Shown: positions 1-5,928 of the stretch, piece by piece
Numbering within the stretch: the stretch's first letter is position 1
Layout: each line of letters starts with the position of its first letter
Assembly (NCBI GenBank): GCA_029262935.1
Contig: JAJCYK010000286.1
Coordinates: forward strand, 1-10,266
From: Cytophagales bacterium
Lineage (GTDB): Bacteria; Bacteroidota; Bacteroidia; Cytophagales; Cyclobacteriaceae
Direction: 5' to 3'
Length of the DNA stretch: 10,266 nucleotides
Made by a program: the position numbers and the translations under genes
The notes under the pieces: model-generated
Told to the model about the DNA's origin: nothing
What the model saw: the letters and a program-made list of their open reading frames with translations, nothing else
Databases searched by the model: none

Positions 1-519
1 TACTGCCAGGATCAGGTTATAGACTACTATCTACCCGCGACATCTGGATCTAGAAAATGTCATCATCTAAAATCGGTTTGGGTAAATGCCACCGCCGAAT
101 TTGCTTACTGCACCACGTGCTTACCGGCAAATGGGTATCAAAAGAAGTGGTACCCCAACTATAGTGCGCCCATCATTACCTATTTACAAACCCATAACAT
201 CCCTTTTGAGGGCATACCAACGCACAATCCCCAATGCGAACGGTTGTGGGTAACGGGCGCCCCAGAAATTACCTCTCCTTTACATGGAGCAGAGTATTTC
301 ATCAACGAAAGTGACAGTATGCAAATGATGTTAAGCGCTAGTGTTGAGAATGATGTTCAAGAAGTATTTTGGTATATAAATAATAAATTCTACAAAAAAG
401 CCCGTCAAAACGAACAGCTATTTTTTGAACCTAATCAGGGTAAGGTAAAGATATCATGTTCCGACGATAAAGGCCGCAACACCGATATTGTTGTGCATGT
501 AAAACAGGTGGGCTTTTAA
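1..519 (+). CDS. pbpC: Penicillin-binding protein 1C, C-terminal part (5' end outside window)
   Basis: The frame is open from base 1 and gives 172 C-terminal residues; the transglycosylase (GT51) domain and most or all of the transpeptidase domain lie upstream of the window. The last ~88 residues, from PEITSPLHGAEYFI to the end, read as the BiPBP_C domain that closes PBP1C proteins: an I-x-SP-x-x-G-x-x-Y-x-I opening, a beta-rich middle with VFWYINN, and a lysine/valine-rich tail. Before it is a Cys-rich linker with Cys at fragment positions 2, 20, 37, 40 and 79, including a CTTC pair. PBP1C is a bifunctional peptidoglycan synthase anchored in the inner membrane and acting in the periplasm. 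A TTG at 244 could mimic a start, but the open frame upstream encodes matching linker sequence, so this is a partial gene and not a short one. The TPR gene follows after 51 nt. The family call is strong; the catalytic domains cannot be checked here. Confidence 0.85.
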   Translation, partial: YCQDQVIDYYLPATSGSRKCHHLKSVWVNATAEFAYCTTCLPANGYQKKWYPNYSAPIITYLQTHNIPFEGIPTHNPQCERLWVTGAPEITSPLHGAEYFINESDSMQMMLSASVENDVQEVFWYINNKFYKKARQNEQLFFEPNQGKVKISCSDDKGRNTDIVVHVKQVGF

Positions 520-570
520 TAGCCAAAAACCTATTATTTAAATAAGTTTAGTATTTTAATTGCATCAGCT

Positions 571-1401
571 GTGATACCACTAAATTACATTGCCAAAAAC
601 ACCAGCACACTCCTCCTTTTATGGAGTATGACCGCTTCGGTCACCGCGCAAACGATGACGCTTTCCACTGATTCGGATTCCGCCAAGTACTACTACTATC
701 AGGGCTGGGAACAGGTTCTTGACTACGGCCATTTCGGCAACTCGGAAGCTGCTTATCGACATATGTTTGCCCACGATGAAGAATTCCTGTTGGGTGCTAG
801 CTTGTTGGCTCGTATCACAACCAACCCTTCAGAAAGAAAACAACTTATTGCTGATATTGAGCACAAAGCGGCACGCCTATCGGGTGATGAAGCAGAGTTA
901 TTAAAGGTATTTGTCAACTTGGCAAAGATTTACGTTTATCGTGAAGACAATCAATGGGAATTATTAAAGACCCATAGACTTCAAACTTTGAAACACGCCG
1001 AGATAACATTACGGAAACTTGCTCACATGTATCCTAACGATGTTTATTATAAGTCTGAATATGTGGAATTTCTACACGCCAATCATGGGCCAAAGATGGC
1101 CTTGGATTCCTTACAGGAGCTTTTCAAGAAACCTCCTCCGTTCATGTTGAGCTATTCTGCCCAGTTGTTGGGAGAATTGGATTTGTTTGATGAGGCATGG
1201 GAAACCGCTGATCGATTCAAAGCACTCATGGCCTCGAAAAACGCCCCACAAGTACCGTTACTTTACGCGAAACTTTATAAACTTATGGGTAAGAACGAGC
1301 AAGCATTATTAAAAGTAAATCGAGCTTTAGTGCTGGATCCCGGGCAGCAATTGGCACTGCGATTGAAAGAAGAATTAACCAAAGAAATCAACCGCCGCTA
1401 A
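571..1401 (+). CDS. Secreted TPR-repeat protein, function unknown
   Basis: 276 residues. Residues 1-27 form a signal peptide: a basic/polar start, the hydrophobic core LLLLWSM, and an end at VTAQ. A GTG start at 571 is chosen because the next in-frame ATG (628) would lose most of the hydrophobic core, and a stop (TAG, 520-522) blocks longer ATG starts. The mature part is alpha-helical throughout, with tetratricopeptide-like helix pairs. The clearest is at residues 229-262 (PLLYAKLYKLMG...NEQALLKVNRALVLDPGQQ), with the typical A-x-x-x-x-x-A-L-x-L-x-P pattern; weaker units occur at about 40-80, 145-170 and 195-220. TPR proteins are scaffolds for protein contacts and no catalytic motif is seen. 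The stop codon shares one base with the next start (TAATG), so the HEAT-repeat gene is very likely translationally coupled. The pbpC gene ends 51 nt upstream. The fold is fairly certain; the role is not known. Confidence 0.8.
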   Translation: MIPLNYIAKNTSTLLLLWSMTASVTAQTMTLSTDSDSAKYYYYQGWEQVLDYGHFGNSEAAYRHMFAHDEEFLLGASLLARITTNPSERKQLIADIEHKAARLSGDEAELLKVFVNLAKIYVYREDNQWELLKTHRLQTLKHAEITLRKLAHMYPNDVYYKSEYVEFLHANHGPKMALDSLQELFKKPPPFMLSYSAQLLGELDLFDEAWETADRFKALMASKNAPQVPLLYAKLYKLMGKNEQALLKVNRALVLDPGQQLALRLKEELTKEINRR

Positions 1402-1925
1402 TGTCAAACTTCGAAAACCTCTTAACTGGTGGTCATCCCAATTCCTTAGGAAACACGGAAGAGGTAGTAACATTGGTATTAGCTGATCAAAGCAAGCTTG
1501 ACGAGCTTTATCACTGTTATTTTAGCAATGACGAAATTGTACGTCTGCGGACTTCCAGTGCCATGAAAAGAGTCTGTAAAGCTCAGCCCAAATGGTTGGT
1601 ACCCTTCTTAGATGGATTATTAGAGGATATTTCGAGCATCGACCAAGCTTCAGCCCAGTGGACTTTGGCGATTTTGTTTGATCTCTTAAAAATTGAAATG
1701 ACCCCTGATCAACATGAGGCGGCCACCGATATTATGAAGCACAATCTGGCCCATCATCAAGATTGGATCGTCCTCAACACCACCATGGATACCTTGGGCA
1801 GATGGGCACAACAAGATGAGATGCTCAAAGATTGGATTTTACCACATATAAATCGTTTAAAAACAGACCCCAGGCGTTCCGTAGCAGGCAAGGCTAAAAA
1901 AACTTGGGCATTAATAAATAAATAA
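1401..1925 (+). CDS. HEAT/ARM-repeat protein, probably cytosolic
   Basis: 174 residues with no signal peptide or membrane segment, so probably cytoplasmic. The sequence is a series of amphipathic helix pairs of HEAT/ARM type: DEIVRLRTSSAMKRVCKAQP and KWLVPFLDGLLEDI (about 44-77), SAQWTLAILFDLLKIEMTP (about 84-102), then HHQDWIVLNTTMDTLGRWAQQD and the C-terminal PRRSVAGKAKKTWALINK. The order 'R-x-R-x-x-x-A, P-x-L, W-x-L-A-x-L, L-x-P, V-x-x-x-x-x-x-x-L' resembles short bacterial ARM-type-fold proteins annotated only as hypothetical or HEAT-repeat. Such proteins bind protein or sometimes nucleic acid; there is no evidence for which here. Its ATG overlaps the stop of the TPR gene by one base, and the metallo-beta-lactamase gene starts after a single-base gap, so the three genes form one translation-coupled block. 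A cytosolic protein between two exported ones is notable. Confidence 0.75.
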   Translation: MSNFENLLTGGHPNSLGNTEEVVTLVLADQSKLDELYHCYFSNDEIVRLRTSSAMKRVCKAQPKWLVPFLDGLLEDISSIDQASAQWTLAILFDLLKIEMTPDQHEAATDIMKHNLAHHQDWIVLNTTMDTLGRWAQQDEMLKDWILPHINRLKTDPRRSVAGKAKKTWALINK

Positions 1926-1926
1926 C

Positions 1927-2652
1927 ATGAAGCCGCTTTTAATCATAGTGTTATCTTTTTTTTGTGCCTTCCTGAGCGCACAGGAAACGGTCGAAATTAC
2001 CGAGACCCTGGTGTTGATTCCATTAAATGAGCATACCTACATTCACAGTAGCACCATGACTCAGGAACCGTATGGCACTTTTACTTGCAACGGACTGCTG
2101 TACATTAAGGAGAACGAAGCACTCATTGCAGATACCCCGGCAGACTTGGAAGCCAGTGAACAGCTACTAGCTTGGCTGGAGCAACAAGGTATTCGCACGG
2201 TGGCGGTGTTAATCAGTCATCATCACAGTGACTGTCTGGCGGGACTGCCGGCGTTTCATAGTAGAAGCATTCCTTCCTTCAGCCACTTATTAACTCCAGA
2301 GTTAGCGTTAGCTGATAGTTTGACACCACCACAACATACATTTGCTGATTCTATGGTATTTACTTTAGGAAAAGCTACCATAATAGCAGCATTTTTGGGC
2401 GAAGCCCATGCTCGTGACAATATGGTAGTCTATTTGCCGGAGGAAGGGGTACTCTTCGGAGGGTGTATGGTCAAATCGCTCGGTTCCGGTAAAGGTTATC
2501 TGGGAGCTGCAAACCTAGGGCAGTGGTCTCATACTGTAGCTAAAGTTAAAAAGCGATTTAAACCTCGCACCGTAATACCCGGTCATGGAAAACATGGAGA
2601 CGACAGGCTTTTGGACTACACGATTGACATGTTCGCTGAATATAAAGAATAG
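1927..2652 (+). CDS. Subclass B1 metallo-beta-lactamase, secreted
   Basis: 241 residues, a normal length for B1 enzymes, which are periplasmic zinc hydrolases that open beta-lactam rings. Residues 1-18 form a signal peptide ending LSA before QE; C13 lies inside the hydrophobic core and not in a lipobox. All B1 zinc ligands are present: HHHSD (H98, H100, D102), H161 in GEAHARDN, C180 in GGCMVKS and H220 in PGHGKHGD. K183, the substrate-carboxylate lysine of the GGCxxK motif, is kept. C103 follows the metal-binding Asp, as in CcrA of Bacteroides fragilis (HWHGDC), where many B1 enzymes have Arg or Lys. Two departures are seen: Y191 replaces the common Asn of the GN-[LIV] motif (BBL N233), and the usual GG after the HxHxD box reads AG (residues 105-106). 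The C221-type Cys ligand separates it from B3 enzymes and from ordinary MBL-fold hydrolases. Family membership is near certain; activity on drugs is inference. The HEAT gene ends one base upstream; no hairpin terminator is seen after the stop. Confidence 0.9.
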   Translation: MKPLLIIVLSFFCAFLSAQETVEITETLVLIPLNEHTYIHSSTMTQEPYGTFTCNGLLYIKENEALIADTPADLEASEQLLAWLEQQGIRTVAVLISHHHSDCLAGLPAFHSRSIPSFSHLLTPELALADSLTPPQHTFADSMVFTLGKATIIAAFLGEAHARDNMVVYLPEEGVLFGGCMVKSLGSGKGYLGAANLGQWSHTVAKVKKRFKPRTVIPGHGKHGDDRLLDYTIDMFAEYKE

Positions 2653-2659
2653 TCAAAGG

Positions 2660-3031
2660 CTATCTGTAAGTCTTAATCATTTGAATACCAAAACAGGAAT
2701 TGAAACTGTTTTTGAAGGGATCTGTCAGTGTTCTGGTTAAGGAGTCAAGGTTGTCACGGTGGTAGGTAGTTACGATTATTACCGGACAACTCGTTTTCGG
2801 AAAGCCTGTACTACTAAACATCCATCTTTGCAAAGTCAATGCATCATGCTCCTGAACTCCCGTCAAAGGGGTCCAACTTCGCGGTGTAAGGGTATTAATA
2901 AGCCCTGGTGATTGGGCTTGAATCCTACCCGTATATAAGTTAAAAACAAACATGATGGATAAAATTCCAAAAATCATGGACAGGTTAACATCTATCAACT
3001 GTAGTTTCGAAGTACATTCTTTCATAGTCAT
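2660..3031 (-). CDS. Hypothetical small exported protein (doubtful)
   Basis: A minus-strand frame of 123 codons from an ATG at 3031 (a second ATG lies at 3025, and a TTG at 3034 could lengthen it by one). It fills the gap between the beta-lactamase gene, which converges on it 7 nt away, and the divergent AraC gene. In its favour, the N-terminus reads as a signal peptide with a hydrophobic core (LSMIFGILSIMFVFNLY) followed by TGRIQAQSP, the AQ-type cleavage site seen in other exported proteins here, and the opposite strand has no competing gene. Against it, the remaining ~80 residues (WTPLTGVQEH, TSCPVIIVTTYHRDN, SFNSCFGIQMI) match no family I recognise, there is no clear promoter, and the frame could be chance in a 485-nt gap. 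If it is not a gene, 2653-3137 holds nothing else I can identify. Confidence 0.4.
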   Translation of the reverse strand: MTMKECTSKLQLIDVNLSMIFGILSIMFVFNLYTGRIQAQSPGLINTLTPRSWTPLTGVQEHDALTLQRWMFSSTGFPKTSCPVIIVTTYHRDNLDSLTRTLTDPFKNSFNSCFGIQMIKTYR

Positions 3032-3137
3032 CAAATTGATATTTACTTATAGGATGTTCCTTGGCTAGGTTTTCCATAATTATTAATCGAATTTATTTGC
3101 GAAACAACTACCTGGATTATTCGTATCTCCTTATACT

Positions 3138-4178
3138 ATGGTGAAGGTCTTTAAACCGGAAATGAACAAAGTGCATTTTATAAATGAACATGCACTTTAC
3201 CTGATCAAGTCCGGATCAGGCACTATTGAAGTTGATTTCCAAAATTACTCAGATTGGGAAGACAAAGCCATTTACCTAGCCCAAGGCCAATACATCAAGT
3301 TCCTATCCGAAGACTTTGAGGTTTTCCGTATTACCTTTCCCAACGTAGAATCATTTAATTCTCCTGATATCCGGGTTCTGTTCAAACATTTAATCTCCTT
3401 AGGTTACATAAACCTGCAAGAGTGTAAAGAGTGTCATGAATTCTTATCCGCAGGGGTGTTTTCAGATAAAGTGGAACATATTTTAGACATCTCTTCAGAT
3501 CAATGGTATTGGCAAAACCCATTTCAAGCCAATCGTGAAGAATATCAAATCATTTTTGATTTGAAAGAAACCTTGGATCAAGAATATCTTCATACTATTA
3601 ATAGCCATCAACTGACTGCCAACTTAAATGCTGATGGCTTAAATGTAAACAAGCTGGTACAAGACAAATTAGGCATTACAGTTGGCAATATGCTGGCACA
3701 CAAGAGGACCTTGGAAAGCAAGAAGAAGATTGCATTTTCAGATAAAAACATTCAGGAGATCGCTTTTGAAACAGGCTTTAAGGACCCGGGATACTTTAAC
3801 CGTGCCTTTAAAAATACCACAGGACAAACCCCCAAGGAGTTTAGGAACAATTTTGTCTTCCCAGAACGAGAAACGTTCGTATTGGATATCTTGGAGTTGC
3901 TTAAAACACACCACCAAAAAGAACATAAATTGGACTTTTACGCGGATAAGATGCACATGTCGGTATCCACTCTTTCGAAAAAAGTAAAGGAAAAATTGCA
4001 TACATCCATAAGCCTTTTAATTCGCCATGAGATTCTATCTTCCGCTAAAACGATACTACGACAAGGACAATCAGTCAAAGACACCGCTTGGCAACTCGGC
4101 TTTGAAGAGCCTCAACATTTTTCCAATTTCTTCAAACACTACTCCGGGCAAACTCCTACGGCATTTCTAAAGAGCTAA
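3138..4178 (+). CDS. AraC-family regulator with two tandem AraC DNA-binding domains
   Basis: 346 residues. Residues about 12-70 look like a short cupin-type AraC sensor segment (YLIKSGSGTIEVDF, AIYLAQGQYIKFLS, FEVFRITFP). Residues about 153-237 form one complete AraC DNA-binding domain ending in the signature IQEIAFETGFKDPGYF...FKNTTGQTPKEFR. Residues about 263-345 form a second one ending VKDTAWQLGFEEPQHF...FKHYSGQTPTAFL. Each AraC domain itself holds two helix-turn-helix units, so the protein has four, where the usual AraC protein (about 250-300 residues) has two. The GF-x-(D/E)P-x-(Y/H)F and SGQTP/TGQTP blocks are intact in both copies, so neither looks decayed. The ATG at 3138 is the only ATG after an in-frame stop at 3084. 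The SnoaL and YHS genes follow 80 nt downstream on the same strand and are the nearest candidate targets, possibly through the inverted repeat at 4238-4256. The effector is unknown. Confidence 0.88.
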   Translation: MVKVFKPEMNKVHFINEHALYLIKSGSGTIEVDFQNYSDWEDKAIYLAQGQYIKFLSEDFEVFRITFPNVESFNSPDIRVLFKHLISLGYINLQECKECHEFLSAGVFSDKVEHILDISSDQWYWQNPFQANREEYQIIFDLKETLDQEYLHTINSHQLTANLNADGLNVNKLVQDKLGITVGNMLAHKRTLESKKKIAFSDKNIQEIAFETGFKDPGYFNRAFKNTTGQTPKEFRNNFVFPERETFVLDILELLKTHHQKEHKLDFYADKMHMSVSTLSKKVKEKLHTSISLLIRHEILSSAKTILRQGQSVKDTAWQLGFEEPQHFSNFFKHYSGQTPTAFLKS

Positions 4179-4237
4179 GTACAATTTTTAGAGTGATTTT
4201 TGTAGTCGCTACCTGCTGAGGAAGTGGCACCTTTGAG

Positions 4238-4256
4238 CATTATTTAATTAATAATG
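4238..4256. repeat. Perfect 7-bp inverted repeat before the SnoaL-like gene
   Basis: CATTATT - TAATT - AATAATG: both 7-base arms match perfectly around a 5-base centre, and the element ends 2 nt before the start codon at 4259. It is A/T-rich and has no T-run after it, so it is not a terminator. It could be an operator for the upstream regulator or a weak hairpin affecting translation. An A/T-rich palindrome of this size can also arise by chance. Confidence 0.45.
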
Positions 4257-4258
4257 TC

Positions 4259-4609
4259 ATGAATATAAAAGCACTCGCAACACAAATGGACGACCTGGTC
4301 TCTCAAGGAGAGATCATTGCCGCCGCTAATCAATTTTTTGCTGATAGTCTGGTTACTGCAGACTATAGCAATGTTCAAACTACCAGCAAAGCTCAAACTG
4401 TAGAAAAGCTGGAAGGGTTCTTGGGAGCCATCGCAAAAGTCAATGGTATTACTCATCATTTTACACTAGCTGAAAACAACGTTTCTGCTTCAGAGTTTAC
4501 CTTTGATTTCGATATGAAAGACGGATCGAAAATCCTCTGGCATGAAATAATTCGTCGTATTTGGCAGGATGGCCAAGTAGTTAGAGAAGAGTATTTTAAC
4601 GCACAATAA
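4259..4609 (+). CDS. SnoaL/NTF2-like small protein
   Basis: 116 residues with no signal peptide, so probably cytosolic. The layout is that of the SnoaL-like/NTF2 fold: N-terminal helices (ALATQMDDLVSQGEIIAAANQFFADSLVTADY, roughly 5-36), a helix at AQTVEKLEGFLGAIAKV, then curved-sheet strands (THHFTLAENNVSASEFTFDFDM, SKILWHEIIRRIWQDGQVVREEYF). The W-H-E-I-I-R-R-I-W-x-D-G-x-V-x-x-E segment is typical of the final strand pair. This fold forms a pocket used by many small enzymes and binding proteins, and the substrate cannot be read from the sequence. The ATG at 4259 fits the fold start, with no Shine-Dalgarno sequence. The YHS gene starts 13 nt after the stop, so the two are probably one transcript, and the double AraC regulator gene lies 80 nt upstream. 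Confidence 0.75.
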   Translation: MNIKALATQMDDLVSQGEIIAAANQFFADSLVTADYSNVQTTSKAQTVEKLEGFLGAIAKVNGITHHFTLAENNVSASEFTFDFDMKDGSKILWHEIIRRIWQDGQVVREEYFNAQ

Positions 4610-4622
4610 ACTATTAGTAAGC

Positions 4623-5090
4623 ATGAAATCAATTTCAAAATTGGCCATGGTCCTTCTAATACTTATAGGATCGATGGCGGTACAAGCGCAAGACAAAAAG
4701 GCATTCAATATCGATGATAGTAAAATCGGTTTACAGGGTTATAGTCCCGTTTCCTATGTGGAGTTGGGCTTGGCACAACGTGGATCCAAAGAGTTTAAAG
4801 TCACTCATGAGAGCATAAATTACTACTTTACCAGCAAAGCACAAGCTGGAAAGTTTAAGGCCAACCCCAGCAAATATTTACCCGAGTTTGGGGGGTTCTG
4901 CGCCTTTGGAGTTTATGCTGGGGCCAAGTTTCGGACTGATCCACATAAGTTCACTGTAAGTAACGGTAAGCTATATCTTTTCCTTTATGACGTAGAGGTA
5001 GACGCCAAGCAACTGTGGATAGCGGAAGATGAAGCTAAGCTATTATCCAAAGCTCGTGCCAACTGGACGAATCTGAAGAAAACCATTTAA
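4623..5090 (+). CDS. Secreted YHS-domain protein
   Basis: 155 residues. Residues 1-23 form a signal peptide (KLAMVLLILIGSMAVQAQ). Residues about 37-122 form a YHS domain of the exported type: LQGYSPVSYVELGLAQRG, a YYFTSKAQAGKFKANPSKYLPEFGGFCAFGV block with C93 in GGFCAFGV, then FTVSNGKLYLFL. In better studied proteins (some P-type ATPases and hydroxylases) YHS domains are metal-linked, and a metal-binding role is often assumed for this single-domain exported group but is not shown. The mature protein should be periplasmic or lipid-free extracellular, since no lipobox cysteine follows the signal. It lies 13 nt after the SnoaL-like gene and is closed by the hairpin at 5108-5139, so SnoaL-YHS reads as a two-gene unit. 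Confidence 0.85.
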   Translation: MKSISKLAMVLLILIGSMAVQAQDKKAFNIDDSKIGLQGYSPVSYVELGLAQRGSKEFKVTHESINYYFTSKAQAGKFKANPSKYLPEFGGFCAFGVYAGAKFRTDPHKFTVSNGKLYLFLYDVEVDAKQLWIAEDEAKLLSKARANWTNLKKTI

Positions 5091-5107
5091 TCATTCCATC
5101 TCCGCAT

Positions 5108-5139
5108 ATGAGGTCAATCCTGGAAGGGGTTGACCTTAT
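5108..5139 (+). terminator. Hairpin after the YHS gene, likely terminator
   Basis: ATG-AGGTCAATCC (5108-5120) pairs with GGGTTGACCT-TAT (5127-5139) around a 6-base loop, giving a 13-bp stem with two G-U pairs. It starts 17 nt after the YHS stop. The following bases (GTATTTCC) are only weakly T-rich, so it may stop transcription inefficiently or protect the 3' end. Confidence 0.6.
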
Positions 5140-5168
5140 GTATTTCCAGCTCCTCCACCATCTCTAAA

Positions 5169-5176
5169 TACCTTTG
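5169..5176 (+). promoter_or_regulatory. Bacteroidota-type -7 box (TACCTTTG) before the DinB gene
   Basis: TACCTTTG matches the Bacteroidota TAnnTTTG consensus exactly, lies in the only intergenic gap between the YHS hairpin and the DinB start, and would place transcription start about 58 nt before the ATG. No good -33 TTTG is found at the right distance; only a weak TTTC at 5143 is present. Confidence 0.4.
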
Positions 5177-5240
5177 GCAATTCTCGGAACATTCGTTTTA
5201 GAGATTTGTGCTAGTCTAGTGGTTGTTGTATATTAAATTC

Positions 5241-5771
5241 ATGTCACAACCACTGGTGCAACAGGTACTGGATTTAAACAAGGACTTGTCCAATCTAAAG
5301 GCGGAATTATCTGCTTGTGATCACATAGCGTTTAACAGAAAGCCCCACCCCGACAAGTGGTCCACGGCACAAATCATGCACCATGTAATGCTGTCCGAAG
5401 CCTTGTCTTTGAAATACTGCCAAAAGAAACTAAGTTTTAACCCCCAGCTTAACAAAGCTGGAGCCTTAGCCTCACTAAGGGAAGTGTTGGTACGGTACTA
5501 CTTACAATCTCCTTTAAAATTTAAAGCTCCAAATGGATTAGGAACTTCATTCTTACCCGCCGAAGATACCATGGAAAATGTTTTTAACACCTGGCACTTG
5601 CAAAGAAAAGAATTAGAAAACTTTATGGCTATACTTCCAAAGGAAGTGAGTGACAAACAGGTTTACAAACATCCTGTAGTGGGCCGGTTGTCATTTACTG
5701 GAATGTTGTCGTTCTTTAGGGCTCATTTTATACATCATCACAAGCAGATAACCAAGGCCTTGCATTTATGA
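5241..5771 (+). CDS. DinB-fold (DinB_2/YfiT-like) putative metal-dependent protein
   Basis: 176 residues from the ATG at 5241. A TTG at 5223 would add six residues (LLYIKF-like) that do not fit the family start, so the ATG is preferred. The protein is a four-helix bundle of the DinB/YfiT kind. An N-terminal helix (VQQVLDLNKDLSNLKAEL) is followed by the family motif F-N-R-K-P-H-P-D-K-W-S-T-A-Q-I-M-H-H (31-48), and the C-terminal region has F-R-A-H-F-I-H-H-H-K-Q-I (159-170). The candidate metal triad is H48 (or H47), H162 and H166, matching the H...HxxxH pattern of the superfamily. Some members are thiol- or thiol-cofactor-dependent transferases or hydrolases; others have no known reaction. It appears cytosolic. 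Its TGA stop overlaps the next small ORF as ATGA. Confidence 0.82.
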   Translation: MSQPLVQQVLDLNKDLSNLKAELSACDHIAFNRKPHPDKWSTAQIMHHVMLSEALSLKYCQKKLSFNPQLNKAGALASLREVLVRYYLQSPLKFKAPNGLGTSFLPAEDTMENVFNTWHLQRKELENFMAILPKEVSDKQVYKHPVVGRLSFTGMLSFFRAHFIHHHKQITKALHL

Positions 5772-5905
5772 AACGTATTCATCTTTTTAAATTTGCAGGT
5801 TTTTATGGCTCTTGGGGGCCACCTAGATGGTTATTTCTGGGAAAAAGAATAATAAAAGAAAAAGGCGGATCTAAACTTTATATTAGAGATTTACCTGAAA
5901 CATAA
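5768..5905 (+). CDS. Small basic 45-residue ORF overlapping the DinB gene
   Basis: ATG at 5768 overlaps the DinB stop as ATGA, the classical coupling arrangement, and the frame runs 45 codons to TAA at 5903. The product starts MKRIHLFKFAGFYGSWG, continues PPRWLFLGKRIIKEKGG and ends with SKLYIRDLPET. It is basic and aromatic-rich in its first 30 residues, with a GSWGPPRW turn, and lacks a proper signal peptide or membrane helix. I recognise no family. The overlap and the fact that it fills the space up to the tricorn leader favour a real gene; its short length and lack of homology leave chance open. Confidence 0.5.
   Translation: MKRIHLFKFAGFYGSWGPPRWLFLGKRIIKEKGGSKLYIRDLPET
5788..5795 (+). 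promoter_or_regulatory. Possible -7 box (TAAATTTG) for the tricorn gene
   Basis: TAAATTTG matches TAnnTTTG exactly and would start a transcript with a leader of about 125 nt for the tricorn gene. It lies inside the small ORF, and the nearest TTG (5760-5762) is 25 nt upstream, too far for a good -33 box, so it may be chance. Confidence 0.25.
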
Positions 5906-5928
5906 ACAACAAACAACCTTAATTGAAA

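Noticed and set aside
244..519. A separate 91-residue gene starting at TTG 244
   Set aside because: The same frame is open to base 1 and encodes PBP1C-like linker upstream, so the TTG is internal to pbpC.
1927..1980. Lipoprotein signal on the beta-lactamase (C13)
   Set aside because: The context FFCAF is not a lipobox, and a normal signal peptidase I site (LSA before QE) follows.
3070..3099. TTTC...TTTATTTG as a promoter for the AraC gene
   Set aside because: Both boxes carry a mismatch and the gap is A/T-rich, so a chance match is likely.
3682..4001. Alternative frames on both strands inside the AraC gene
   Set aside because: They overlap the two AraC DNA-binding domains, which are clearly the coding frame.
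4199..4235. TTTG and CACCTTTG as a promoter for the SnoaL-like gene
   Set aside because: The -7 box lacks the leading T and the spacer is 25 nt, longer than expected for a Bacteroidota promoter.
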